A DNA stretch of 64,000 nucleotides, taken from positions 620,001 through 684,000 of the forward strand of contig CAVYRO010000002.1 of NCBI GenBank assembly GCA_963771005.1, given 5' to 3'. The notes under the pieces are model-generated. The model had not been told where the DNA came from. It saw only the letters and a list, made by a program, of their open reading frames with translations, and did not search any database. Source of the DNA: DASQZK01 sp963771005. GTDB taxonomy: Bacteria; Bacteroidota; Bacteroidia; Bacteroidales; GCA-2748055. Of this stretch, positions 46,032 through 55,781 are shown in pieces. Positions within the stretch are counted from its first letter, which is position 1. Each line of letters begins with the position of its first letter. The translations under genes and the position numbers were made by a program.

Positions 46032-47549
46032 ATGAAAAAGTATTCAATTTATCTGTTAACCGGACTAAGAATCATAGTCGGATGGCATTTCCTTTACGAG
46101 GGAATTGCTAAATTAATGACCCCCGGGTGGAGTGCAAAAATCTACTTGTTGGGTTCGTCATGGATTTTTGCCGGTCTTTTTCATCAAATGGCTGCGTCAC
46201 CCGGGATCATGAAAATAATTGACTTCCTAAATATCTGGGGACTTATCCTAATCGGTCTTTCATTGTTTGCCGGATTATTGATTCGCTGGTCATCTATTGT
46301 GGGATCTGTTTTGCTCTTATTTTATTTTGTAGCTTATCCTCCAATTTCAGGACACACTATCGGGACTGTAGCTGAAGGAAACTACCTTTGGGTTAATAAA
46401 ACGCTGATTGAATTTTTTATTTTACTGGTCTTTACAGCACTTCCTTCCAATATGTTCTTTAGTTGCGATCGTTTGATAAAACGTTGGAAAGAAGAAAAGG
46501 CCCGCCCTCCCATACCTGTTGTAAGAGAAAAAGGTGAACCTGTTAAACGGCGTAAATTAATCCGTGATTTGATCAGCGTGCCTTTTTTAGGAGCTTTTGC
46601 TTATGCCCTTTACAAGAAAAAAAGATGGGAAAGCTTTGAACATAAGTTTCTTACACAGACGAAAGATTCTGTTTCAGGGGCAACTTTGAAAAGTTTTAAT
46701 TTTACTTCTTTAGGTGATTTAAAGGGTCAGGTACCTAAGGGAAAAATAGGTGATTTGGAAATAAGCCGTCTGATCATGGGAGGTAACCTGATAGGCGGGT
46801 GGTCACACGCACGCGATTTGATATACACCGACAAACTGGTGAAAGCATACCATACCGATGAACGCGTAATGATGACTATGCAAATGGCAGAGAAATGCGG
46901 AATCAACGCACTGCTCACAAACCCCTCACTTGGTCAGATTATAAGTAAATACTGGCATGAAACCGGGGGAAAGATGAAATTTATTTCCGATTGCGGAGCT
47001 CCCAGTTTTGAGGAAGGAATCAGAATGTCAGAGGAAGCGGGTGCAACTGCCATGTATTGCCAGGGCGAAAGGACAGATCGTTTAGTACAAAATGGTGAAT
47101 TTGATGTAATCGCCAAGGGACTTGAACAGATCCGTAGTTACGGAAAGCCGGCGGGAATTGGAGCACACCTGATAGAGACCATTCAGGCTTGTGTTGCCCA
47201 GGGGCTTAAGCCTGATTTCTGGGTAAAAACATTACATCATCACAAGTACTGGTCAGCAGAAGTTGATAAAGATGTGAAAAATAGCCTGAACAAGGGATTT
47301 GCAAACAATATGTTTTGCTTTAATCCACAGGAAACTATTGATTTTATGGATAAGCTGGAGGAACCATGGATTGCTTTCAAGGTTCTGGCAGCCGGAGCAA
47401 TTTATCCTGAAGACGGATTTAAGTTTGCATTTGACAATGGAGCAGACTTTATCTGTGTGGGAATGTACGATTTTCAGATTGTGGACGACACCAATATTGT
47501 CCTTGATACTCTGTCAAAAGTAAACAGGAACAGACCTTGGAGAGGTTAA
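46032..47549 (+). CDS. DoxX/TIM-barrel fusion protein
   Basis: A 505-residue protein in two parts. Residues 1-150 are a DoxX-type four-helix membrane domain (LRIIVGWHFLYEGIAKL, LILIGLSLFAGLLIRW). A charged linker and one further helix (LIRDLISVPFLGAFAYAL) lead to residues ~225-505. These are soluble and read like a TIM barrel of aldo/keto-reductase or related type (LEISRLIMGGNLIGGWSHAR at its start, PSFEEGIRMSEEAGATAMYC, GADFICVGMYDFQI at the end). Twelve bases after the PQQ enzyme, so probably co-transcribed. DoxX proteins are linked to quinone redox; a sugar-lactone or keto-sugar role for the barrel is a guess from context. Confidence 0.7.
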   Translation: MKKYSIYLLTGLRIIVGWHFLYEGIAKLMTPGWSAKIYLLGSSWIFAGLFHQMAASPGIMKIIDFLNIWGLILIGLSLFAGLLIRWSSIVGSVLLLFYFVAYPPISGHTIGTVAEGNYLWVNKTLIEFFILLVFTALPSNMFFSCDRLIKRWKEEKARPPIPVVREKGEPVKRRKLIRDLISVPFLGAFAYALYKKKRWESFEHKFLTQTKDSVSGATLKSFNFTSLGDLKGQVPKGKIGDLEISRLIMGGNLIGGWSHARDLIYTDKLVKAYHTDERVMMTMQMAEKCGINALLTNPSLGQIISKYWHETGGKMKFISDCGAPSFEEGIRMSEEAGATAMYCQGERTDRLVQNGEFDVIAKGLEQIRSYGKPAGIGAHLIETIQACVAQGLKPDFWVKTLHHHKYWSAEVDKDVKNSLNKGFANNMFCFNPQETIDFMDKLEEPWIAFKVLAAGAIYPEDGFKFAFDNGADFICVGMYDFQIVDDTNIVLDTLSKVNRNRPWRG

Positions 47550-47633
47550 ACACAAATACAGCCAACACTGTATCGAATCTAATGAGGAAATTCAGAAGTA
47601 AACAAAGCGGTGAAATGAATTTATTTACACTTT

Positions 47634-47843
47634 CACTAGTGTCCGGTTAGATTTTAATTAATCAGCTGTAGCCTTTTAAAAATGAGAATTACAGAGGAAT
47701 TAATACTTTTGTGACTTGAAATCAAAATTGAATGAAAACTTCCACAATAAATATAATTAAATTCATATATATCAGAAACACAATGCATTAAAAATTAATA
47801 TGTTTTCATAGTTAAATCAAATTATATTAACCGGACACTAGTG
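47634..47843. mobile_element. 210-bp MITE related to the IS4-family element
   Basis: Starts CACTAGTGTCCGGTTA and ends TAACCGGACACTAGTG, the same ends as the complete IS at 62364. There is no coding capacity. It is flanked by a perfect 9-bp target duplication TTACACTTT at 47625-47633 and 47844-47852. The left ~100 bases still resemble the IS left end (TTTTAAAAAT, ACTTGAAATC). A non-autonomous element mobilised by that transposase. Confidence 0.93.
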
Positions 47844-49868
47844 TTACACTTTAATTAAAAAACCTACATAACATTAACCCCTTAATTCCATACTAAACCA
47901 AAATTGATAAAAATTATAATTCAAGATAAATTCTAAAAAATTTCTACATAATGAAAACAAATTTTATTGCATTGTTAATCCTGGGTTTTATTACTTCCTC
48001 ATTAACAGTAAACAACGCCAGTGCTGCAAAATATTATATTTCAGAGACAGGAAATGATGTTAATGATGGTTTATCACCCTCTACCGCTTGGCTGTCTCTT
48101 TCAAAAGTGCATTCCTATCATTTTCTTCCAGGTGATTCTGTGTTATTCAAAAGAGGAGATGCCTGGAGAGGGCAACTTTCCAATAACTATGACGGGAGTG
48201 CTGATGGAGGATATATTACATATTCAGCATACGGAACAGGGCCTAAGCCAAAAATTCTTGGTAGTAATAATTTAAGTGCTCCGGAAAGCTGGGTAAATTC
48301 TTCTGGAAATATTTGGAAGTCAACAGGAATGACTGTTTCCAAAGATTGTGCCAATCTGGTCTTTAATAATGAGACAACTTGGGGGGTTAAAAAATCCTCA
48401 CTTGCTGCGTGTACTTCTATTGGAAATTTCTACTTCAATCCATCTGAACATAAAATATACCTGTATTCAACAATTAATCCGGGCAGCTATTATAGTCATC
48501 TTGAAGCAGGCGGAGTTTATTCTGAAAACATAATTGAGTTTATAAATGCTTATTATATAATTTTTGACAATCTTGATGCCCGATATTCCGGCAATAATGG
48601 CATTTTTCTTAATTCATGTGACCATATTATCATTCAAAACTGCGATTTTAGTTGGATTGGTGGATGGTACTACCCTGAAGAAGGGACAAGTACCCGAATG
48701 GGAAATGCTATTCAAATGTGGAGGCAAAACTCAAACATTATTATAAGGTATAATAGAATAAATCAGGCATATGATGCTGGTATTTCACCGCAGGGTGGAA
48801 GTGCATCCTATACTCAACAAAATATTTATATGTATTATAATGTGATTAGTAATTGTTATTATTCATTTGAGTGGTCAGCAAGAACTCCCAAGACATTAAT
48901 AAATATTAATTTTGTAAATAATACCTGCATAAATGCAGGTTCCCAGTGGAGTGAAAATCAAAGACCAGCTCGGGGGGATGAAGAACATATAAGATGTGTT
49001 GCTCAAACTCAGGGAACAGTAAGTGATTGTCATATTGAAAACAATATTTTTTACGGAAGTATCAAAAGGGTCGCCCAATTAGATGTTACCTCAGGTTTAA
49101 CAGATGATTATAATTTATATTACAATGATGTTGCAATGGGAACGGCAAAGGGTCATTCTTATTCCACATTGGCGCAATGGCAGTCCGGAACCGGATACGA
49201 TACACATAGTTTATGGGCTGACCCTTCATTAGTTTCTCCATCCTATTTTTCAATAAAATCGGGTTCGCCTGCAATTGGTGCAGGGACAGATGTTGGATTA
49301 AGTCCGGATTATTTGGGGCATGCAGTTAACAATCCCCCTTCCATTGGAGCCTATGAAAATGCAGTCACTGGCAATAATACTCCTTCCATTCAGGATCAGG
49401 TTTTTCAAATAAATAATAATAGCCCGAAAGGCACTATTATAGGGACTATTCATGCGTCTGACCCTGATACGGGACAATCACTTACCTATTCCATAGTATC
49501 TGGAAATACCGATAGCGCTTTTGCTATTAATGCAGCTACCGGAGAGCTTTTCGTTAGTAATAGGGCTGCACTTACCTCTGATTATTCATTGATTGTTAAA
49601 GTTCAGGATAATGGCATTGGAGTACTCAGTAACCAGGCGACCCTCACAGTTAATGTTGTAATTACTGCAACCAAAATAAATGAAACCAATAAGGAAATCA
49701 ATGTCTATCCGAATCCTGTATCTGATGAATTAATTACTGAAATTGAAGGAAACATGGATACAAAAGATTTTGAAATTCTGAATTTAGTCGGTCAGATTGT
49801 GTTCAATGGCAGTGTATCAGAAAAAACAACCGTACAAACAGCGTATCCGCCCCAGCAACTACGTATTC

Positions 49869-51448
49869 CTAGATAAAACTTTTATCTATAAATTGCGGCA
49901 AGAGTTCTTTGAAATTAGCGGCGGGTGTGGTGTGTATGTTTTCCATAACGTATTTCAGCCACTTCTGAGGGGGTATATCGTGCTTTAGACAGGTTCCAAA
50001 AAAGCTGTAGAACATGGCGATATTACTGGCTGCATCATGGGATCCGGCGAACAGATAGTTTTTACGACCCAGAGCCAGGGGTCGTATGGAGTTTTCGATT
50101 AAATTGCTGTCGATCTCGAGCATTCCGCTTGTCAGATAGTTCTGCAGACTGGTCCACCGGTTACTGCAGTATTCGAAGGCTTTCCCGATAGGACTTCTCG
50201 GTGTGGTGCTGCCTTTATATTTATAAATGTAAGCACCTATTTCGTTGATGATGGGCAGCGACTTTTCCAGACGAAGCACATGCCTTTGGTCGTGTGTCAG
50301 GTTTTGTTCCCGGGCAATGGCCTCAATGGCATAAAGCAGTTGGATGAGTTTTAGCACGTGCATAGCATGCACATTATCATTATCTAACGATTTTTCAAAA
50401 TACCTTCTTGCGTGGGCCCAGCAGGATAAATGAACCAGATCCTTTTTCTGTCCAGGTAGGTATAGCCGGAGTAGCCGTCGGTTTGTACAAATCCGCAAAA
50501 TGAGTCCAGATCATCAATCGGCCCCTTCGTGGATCGGCTTTTATAATATTCGAACAAGACGCTCTTTGACAATGGCGCATACCTTACCCACATGTATCCC
50601 TGATGACATGTTCCCTTTTTGTTTCGATCCTGAACCTTAATTGGCGATTCATCAACCATTTGATATATTTCCCTGAAAACATGCATCCGGTGTATCGCAT
50701 ATAAGGGACGTATCAGATCTGCACCGAGTTTTATCCAAGATTCCAGGGTGGAATCCGGGATGGTCATCCCCAGCTGGATAAGCATCTGGCGTGTTCGGTA
50801 AATCGGCAGGTGATACAGGTATTTATTGGCAAAGATCATTGCCAGTAAAGCAGCACTGGCAATGCACTTATGCAGAGGCCTGTTCAAGGGGGCGATCACC
50901 TGTTTTTGATTGGCCTTGTCGTCCTCTTTGGTAATGTACTTTTTGCGGATATAACGGTTAATGTGCAGGCTTGCTTCAGTAAGATCCAGCTCATCTGTAA
51001 TTTCCTGACCGATACATATCATATCCGTAGTATCTTCTTCGGGCTCTATAATGATCTCATTAACTGGAAGATGTGTAGGCAACTGCATGCGTCCCGGGTG
51101 CTGCTTTTTCGTCTTTTTGCGCTCGTATTCCACACGGATCTTTTCTTGTTCTGCCTTAACAGATGCCTCAATTTCAATGACTTGAGGTTCGAAATCAATG
51201 GCTAACTGACCAGGATGGGTTTGGGGGATAAAGCGCTCACGTTTGGAACCAAATATCAAACGGCGCATCTGGTCGTTCTGGAAAGACAGGTATTCAACAT
51301 CTCCGGTGAGCTTTGCGATAACAGATTCTTTTTCGGAGATAACTGAATCTTTCTCGGAAATAACAGTAGCCAATTTCGCCTCCAATACAATTATTCTGGC
51401 TTCCAATTCAGCAGCAATTTGCGGGTGAGAAAGTTCCTGTTTTTCCAT
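49869..51448 (-). pseudogene. tnpC: IS66 transposase TnpC, one frameshift
   Basis: DDE transposase of the IS66 family. The first frame (from ATG 51448) has the N-terminal coiled coil, the Cys-poor linker domain with QMRRLIFGSKRERFIPQ, the HLPIYRTRQML helix, and the first catalytic Asp in YQMVDESPIKV. It runs to TDGYSGYTYLDRK and then goes out of frame. The second frame, overlapping from ~50498, resumes HLSCWAHARRYFEKS and carries the last acidic residue in LIENSIRPLALGRKNYLFAG. A one-base change near 50440-50455, at an AAAAAG run, joins them. Without correction the catalytic core is divided and the IS cannot move by itself. Confidence 0.88.
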
Positions 51449-51510
51449 ACACAAATATAAGCTTATTTATCTGATATACAAATATATATGAGAGTTTTTT
51501 TGAAAAATAA

Positions 51511-51861
51511 TCAAGCTATTTTAAATCTTTTTTTTCGTGTCATATCCTTGAACGAGAGACCTTCCAGAAGCATCATTAATTCTTCCCGGGTAATCAGCCT
51601 GGAAGGAGCAGTACGGCTTTGTTCACCCATTGAATAGCGCCCACGTTCAAGCCGTTTATAAAACAGGGCAAAACCATCCCCGTCCCAGTAAAGGAGTTTA
51701 ATATGCGTGCCGGCGCGGTTTATAAAAATGAATACGGATCCCCCAACCGGATTCTGTTTTAAAATATTGCGTACAATGCCAGCAAGTCCGTCAAAACCAT
51801 TGCGCATATCAACAGGCGTGCAACACAGGAAGTATTGTAGATTTGCACTTAAGCCCAGCAT
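51511..51861 (-). CDS. tnpB: IS66 accessory protein TnpB
   Basis: The 116-residue Orf2 protein of IS66 elements, required for transposition together with TnpA and TnpC. Hallmark blocks CCTPVDMRNGFDGLAGIV, VFIFINRAGTHIKLLYWDGDGFALFYKRLERG are all present (seen as two adjacent motifs), with a basic tail. Intact. It begins three bases after the tnpA stop codon. Confidence 0.95.
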   Translation of the reverse strand: MLGLSANLQYFLCCTPVDMRNGFDGLAGIVRNILKQNPVGGSVFIFINRAGTHIKLLYWDGDGFALFYKRLERGRYSMGEQSRTAPSRLITREELMMLLEGLSFKDMTRKKRFKIA

Positions 51862-51864
51862 CGC

Positions 51865-52155
51865 TTAATAGATTTTTAAGCACATGCCATTGGGAAAAGT
51901 CAATGTAATTTGCGGGTTGCTTTGTGGTTCCTGCGCTTTTGAATAGTGATCGGCTGTATCAAAGGAAGAAAGGTCTATAAATTTTAGGCTTGTGTTTTTC
52001 CCGGCTTCTTGTGCCTGGAATTTTCTGATCCAATATTGCAACTTAGTAGTGGTAATTCCGGTTTGTTTTGCATAATTTGCTACCGTCATCCCGCTATCAC
52101 GCTGGCGGGTTACATGCTCAAACATTTTCTGAGAAAGATCTTTTCTTTGTGCCAT
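51865..52155 (-). CDS. tnpA: IS66 accessory protein TnpA
   Basis: Small DNA-binding Orf1 of IS66. Start taken at the ATG at 52155 (MAQRKDLSQKMFEHV), because an upstream in-frame ATG at 52242 lies outside the IS boundary. The helix-turn-helix TVANYAKQTGITTTKLQYWI is typical, followed by a variable linker and a short beta end (ITLTFPNGMCLKIY). About 96 residues, normal. Confidence 0.9.
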   Translation of the reverse strand: MAQRKDLSQKMFEHVTRQRDSGMTVANYAKQTGITTTKLQYWIRKFQAQEAGKNTSLKFIDLSSFDTADHYSKAQEPQSNPQITLTFPNGMCLKIY

Positions 52156-52348
52156 GTTCTTTTTACCGGCAAAGTTAGCCGTTGAGATCATGGAACAAAA
52201 GATGGGTTTGCTGGGGCGGATACCAAACAGCAAGCTTTGCACCTGGTGTTTACTTGATCAAAATAAAGAATGGCAAGTCTGTTGAAATTAAGAAATTTAT
52301 AAAGCTATAGTTTTTTTGCCAGGCTTTCGACTTAATAATCTACCAAAA

Positions 52349-52495
52349 ATGAAAACAAATTTTATTGCATTGTTAATCCTGTGTATTTTAGTTTCCTCAT
52401 TAACAGCAAACAATGCCTATGTTACAAAATATTATATTTCAGCTACAGGAAATGACAATAATGACGGATTATCACCCTCTACCGCTTGGCTGTAA
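52349..52495 (+). pseudogene. 5' fragment of a second beta-helix gene, cut by IS66
   Basis: Forty-eight codons nearly identical to the start of the gene at 47951: MKTNFIALLILCILVSSLT, then KYYISATGNDNNDGLSPSTA and WL. The frame ends where IS66 sequence begins (GTAAGCC at 52492), whose first bases supply a TAA stop. So a tandem paralogue once followed the interrupted gene, and everything downstream of codon 48 has been lost or displaced. Confidence 0.88.
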
Positions 52496-54014
52496 GCCTT
52501 CAGCCAACTGCATCTTGATTTGATTTGTAATACCGTTTAGCTTTGCCCCCAAAGCATGAATTTATGAAAAAGGAGCAAAGAGAACAACAGCGGGAGAAGA
52601 TGTTTTCGGTCGTCACTGATGCTTATGATCGAGGGATTTATGATTGAAAAATCCAAACAAAGAAGGCGGTATTTTATCAACAATCAGCTCATTGCTTCTT
52701 AATAAAAACCCTTGTAAATATTAGGGTTACAGGGATTTTTTTGCCAAATTTGCTATATGCAAAACGGGCAGAAATATCATCCGAAACTCAGGTTGTTTCT
52801 CTAACTCAATACCAAGAGTTACTGGCAGAAAATATGTACCTGAAACAGGAACTTGCCCAGCTTAAAAGGATGATCTTTGGCAGTAAAAGTGAACGCTATG
52901 TTGCCAGTGATCCGGGACAGTTAACCCTGGACATGGGTATGGAAACACCTGTGGATCCTGAGCCGGAAATCGAACAAATCAGCTACAGCCGTAAAAAGCC
53001 GGAAGGGAGTAAAGGATCGGCCAAACGTCTTGAACTGCCATCACACCTGCATCGTGAAGACCATGTCATAGAACCTACTGGAGATATTACCCAGGCAAAA
53101 AAGATAGGAGAACTGGTCACGGAAGTCCTGGAGTATGTTCCCGGTAAGTTTTATGTTGAGCGGTATATCCGTCCCAAGTATGTACTGCCGGCAGAAGAAA
53201 AAATTGTAGTGGCTGAACTGCCCAGCCTTCCTATACCTAAAGGCAATGCCGGACCGGGACTGCTGAGCCATCTACTGATCAGCAAGTTCGTGGATCATCT
53301 ACCATTTTACCGTCAGGCCGGGCAGTTCAAGCGGCAGGATATTACCATCGCCGAATCGACCATCAGTGGTTGGTTTACGGCATCCTGCCGTTTACTAGAA
53401 CCGTTGTATGATACCTTAGTAAAAAAAGTCCTTGAGAGTGATTACCTGATGGCCGATGAAACGCCTATCCCGGTACTTACCAAAGATAAGCCGGGAGCTA
53501 CGCATAAAGGTTATCACTGGGTTTATTACTCACCCGAGCACAAAAAGGTATGCTTTGATTACCGGAGAAGCCGGGAACGAGCGGGCCCGGAAGATTTTTT
53601 ACAGTCATACCAGGGAGCATTACAAAGCGATGGGTATGTTGCATATAACGAATTTGAAAACAAGAAGGGAATTACCTTGCTATCATGCATGGCCCATTCC
53701 AGGCGGAAATTTGAACTGGCCAGGGAGAATGATCCTCGCAAGGCAGAATATGCTTTGCGAAAAATACAGCAACTCTATGCCATAGAGCGGCAGGCTCGTG
53801 AAGAAGGATTAACTTACCAGGAAAGAAGAAGCTTACGTCAGGAAAAGGCAGTCCCAATACTACAGGAAATGGAATCCTGGATGAAAGAACAGTTACCGGA
53901 AGTACTTCCCAAGAGTGCCATTGGAAAAGCATTAACCTACACATTAACGCTATGGAAAAGGCTGGTCAGTTATACAGAAAACGGAAAATGGGAGATCGAC
54001 AATAATCTGATTTA
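52492..54014 (+). mobile_element. Truncated second IS66-family element
   Basis: Begins with a GTAAGCCTTCAGCC-type IS66 end at 52492. It contains a tnpA relic (~52564-52647, reading MKKEQREQQREKMFSVVTDA before a stop), no tnpB, and a tnpC that is cut at ~54014 where tyrosine recombinase DNA begins. The right terminal repeat is not found within the window, and no 8-bp duplicate of the left flank is visible. Different from the IS66 at 49843 in sequence. Confidence 0.75.
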
Positions 54015-54075
54015 TCCCAACTTTTGTTTTAAATTATACATTCTCAAAGGTCTACGCCTAAAGAAGTTTGAATAA
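52741..54075 (+). pseudogene. tnpC: IS66 TnpC, C-terminally truncated
   Basis: The frame opens with TTG at 52741 and reads the IS66 pattern: coiled coil (LTQYQELLAENMYLKQELAQ), RMIFGSKSERYVASDPGQL, DHLPFYRQAGQFKRQDI, the first Asp in YLMADETPIPVL, then HWVYYSPEHKKVCFDYRRSR. LSCMAHSRRKFELARE and EIDNNLI follow. It ends just before the ENAIRP-type catalytic Glu block; the last ~20 codons come from the adjoining recombinase element. Not functional. Confidence 0.85.
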
Positions 54076-55153
54076 TAATTGGTGATTATTCGTCTTATGA
54101 TCTTGTAAAACCAAATAACTCTGACAGAGCTTTGTTTTTTTTCCAGCTTCCATTTCTTTGGTATTGTACTGGTAGCTTCATCTTTCAATGTAGCCAGAGC
54201 CCTCATTTGCTGTTCAGTGGTGATATCCTGATAAATCATAGTGGTTTCTATACTTTCATGTCCCAGCAGTTTACTGATTTCTACGATGTTTATGCCATCT
54301 TCCAACCATTGGCAGGCTTTTGCATGTCTCCATTGGTGACTATGAAGATCCAATGGCACATCACTACAAGTCTTATGAGCTTTAGAAGCATAGATTTTCA
54401 AACGTTTCCGTACAGCCTCTTGTGACAATTTTGACTTTTGCCCGTGCCATGAAGAGTAAAACAGATAATCATTCGGATCAGGCTTTTACTCCATGGAACA
54501 CCTTCATATATTTCATTAGGGTCTCAACTAATCCAGACATCAGATAGGCGGTCCTTATTTTACTTCCTTTTCCAAGGATGGTAGCATGTGGTTTATCCGC
54601 CCTTAGCTTTAAGCTGTTGATTTTTAATGATAAGACTTCATCTATGCGGGTAGCAGTACCATATTCAAAAGACATAATAGCAATGTCACGTAAACCGACC
54701 CTACTTGATGGATTTGGTGTGGCAAGTATTGCTTTTACTGCATCCTTTGTCATTCCCTGTACTTTTGTTTTTGGTTCTCTAAGCCGATTAACTGATGTGG
54801 TTATGTTTAGATATAGGACTTTATATGTAGGATTTCTGGTTCCTATGTTATTTGAGTAGGCTCTTAATAGCTGCTAACCTGTTATTACAGGTCTTATTGC
54901 TAGAGCTCCTTTCCTGCTTAAGTCAAGTAAGCCAGTTATTCAAATGAGACACGGAGAAACATTCTGCATTAAGCGTCTTTTGCTTTATTCCTTTATCTTC
55001 CAGATAATTAATATAGAGGTTTACAGCTGTTCTATTGGCTTTTATCGTATGTGAGCTATTCGTTCTTAACGTTGGTGGCAAATAGGTATTTATCCAGTCG
55101 AAGGTCAATCTCGCTATTTCTATGGCTTGGTATTCATTGTTCTTCTTGTTCAT
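54012..55153 (-). pseudogene. Tyrosine recombinase, decayed (second of a tandem pair)
   Basis: Phage-integrase-type recombinase in three frames. The N-terminal SAM-like domain reads EIARLTFDWINTYLPPTLR to LNNWLT and then meets a stop, followed by NNRLAAIKSLLK. The central part reads GLRDIAIMSFEYGTATRIDE with the first catalytic Arg. The C-terminal part has HSHQWRHAKACQWLEDG, LLGHESIETTMIYQDI with His, Arg, His and Tyr. The start overlaps the end of the upstream recombinase by 20 bases, the pattern of Bacteroidota elements with two or three consecutive tyrosine recombinases. Stops near 54920, 54830 and 54470 exclude function. Confidence 0.83.
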
Positions 55154-55595
55154 AATCAGATAATTTTTGAAGGAGATTATTAAAAGATTCTTCTGTCAGA
55201 CTTTTTATCTTATCTGCTAGAGCAGGAGACAGATTAAAGTATCCATATGTACTACTAACATGTCTGTGGCCCATTGTCCGACTGAGATACAGGAGTTTAT
55301 CGTGCAGTTCAAAACCGAGATCTTTCCATCTTGTTACATTGACAACAGCATAATGGCTTCTTAAATCATACAGACGGGCAGGTTCTTTACTGACTTCATT
55401 CCATATTATATGAAAGTGATATACAGCCCAGGCCGGACGTTGAAAACAGTCGTCCTTATTTGGGAAAAAGCAAGTTCGGTTTGGCATGACTTTAGACATA
55501 TGCTCATCATATATCATGAGAAGTCTTAGCATACTGGCATGTAAGGCAACACGATGCTGATCAGCACCTTTAGCTGGCCGACCCGATTTTCACTA
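55134..55595 (-). pseudogene. Tyrosine recombinase, N-terminally truncated
   Basis: Only the catalytic half is left. The frame can be followed from ~55595 (GRPAKGADQHRVALHASMLR) through MIYDEHMSKVMPNRTCFFPN to RLYDLRSHYAVVNV and LSRTMGHRHVSSTYGYFNLS (catalytic Arg, His, His and Tyr). It ends EEQ* with a 20-base overlap into the next recombinase. The first ~200 residues are absent, so the element is truncated at its right border. Confidence 0.83.
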
Positions 55596-55700
55596 TTTCT
55601 CTATTTTGGTTTTAAAAAACAAATTTTTATCTAGTGATGCAACCCTTTCAATCGTATTAAAATTAATGTGAGGTTATAAAAGTATATTCAAATTCAAAAA

Positions 55701-55727
55701 AAATTTGTCCGGAATACTGACAAATTT
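55701..55727. promoter_or_regulatory. Operator-like dyad upstream of susC
   Basis: Perfect 9-bp arms AAATTTGTC and GACAAATTT separated by 9 bases, ~55 bases before the SusC ATG. A near-consensus -7 box TATGTTTA follows at 55747-55754. Position and symmetry fit a regulator binding site. Confidence 0.45.
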
Positions 55728-55781
55728 CTGCTTATCTGATTCTCATTATGTTTAAATTTAGAAAACTATCATAAAACTACT

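Larger units (their letters stand above)
49843..52223 (-). mobile_element. Complete IS66-family insertion sequence
   Basis: 2381 bp with 16-bp perfect terminal inverted repeats (GTATCCGCCCCAGCAA) and an 8-bp target duplication CAAACAGC at 49835-49842 and 52224-52231, as expected for IS66. It carries tnpA, tnpB and tnpC in order on the minus strand. tnpC is frameshifted. Confidence 0.95.
47951..52310 (+). pseudogene. Type IX-secreted beta-helix protein, split by IS66
   Basis: Exported beta-helix protein of ~660 residues. A signal peptide (ALLILGFITSSLTVNNASA) is followed by KYYISETGNDVNDGLSP and GDSVLFKRGDAWRG, helix coils to ~residue 430 (CDHIIIQNCDFSWIGG), and a cadherin-like domain ~480-575. 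Then comes a type A sorting domain beginning INVYPNPVSDELIT. At codon ~631 an IS66 copy (49843-52223) interrupts it; the present frame ends with IS-derived residues at 49876. Removing the IS and one 8-bp duplicate joins TTVQTA directly to SFAPGVYLIKIKNGKSVEI, the missing end of the sorting domain, with a stop at 52308. The truncated protein would lack its surface-attachment signal. Confidence 0.9.

Noticed and set aside
50384..50498. Programmed frameshift in IS66 tnpC
   Set aside because: IS66 is not known to use programmed frameshifting for TnpC, and I see no stimulating structure. Mutation or sequence error is simpler.
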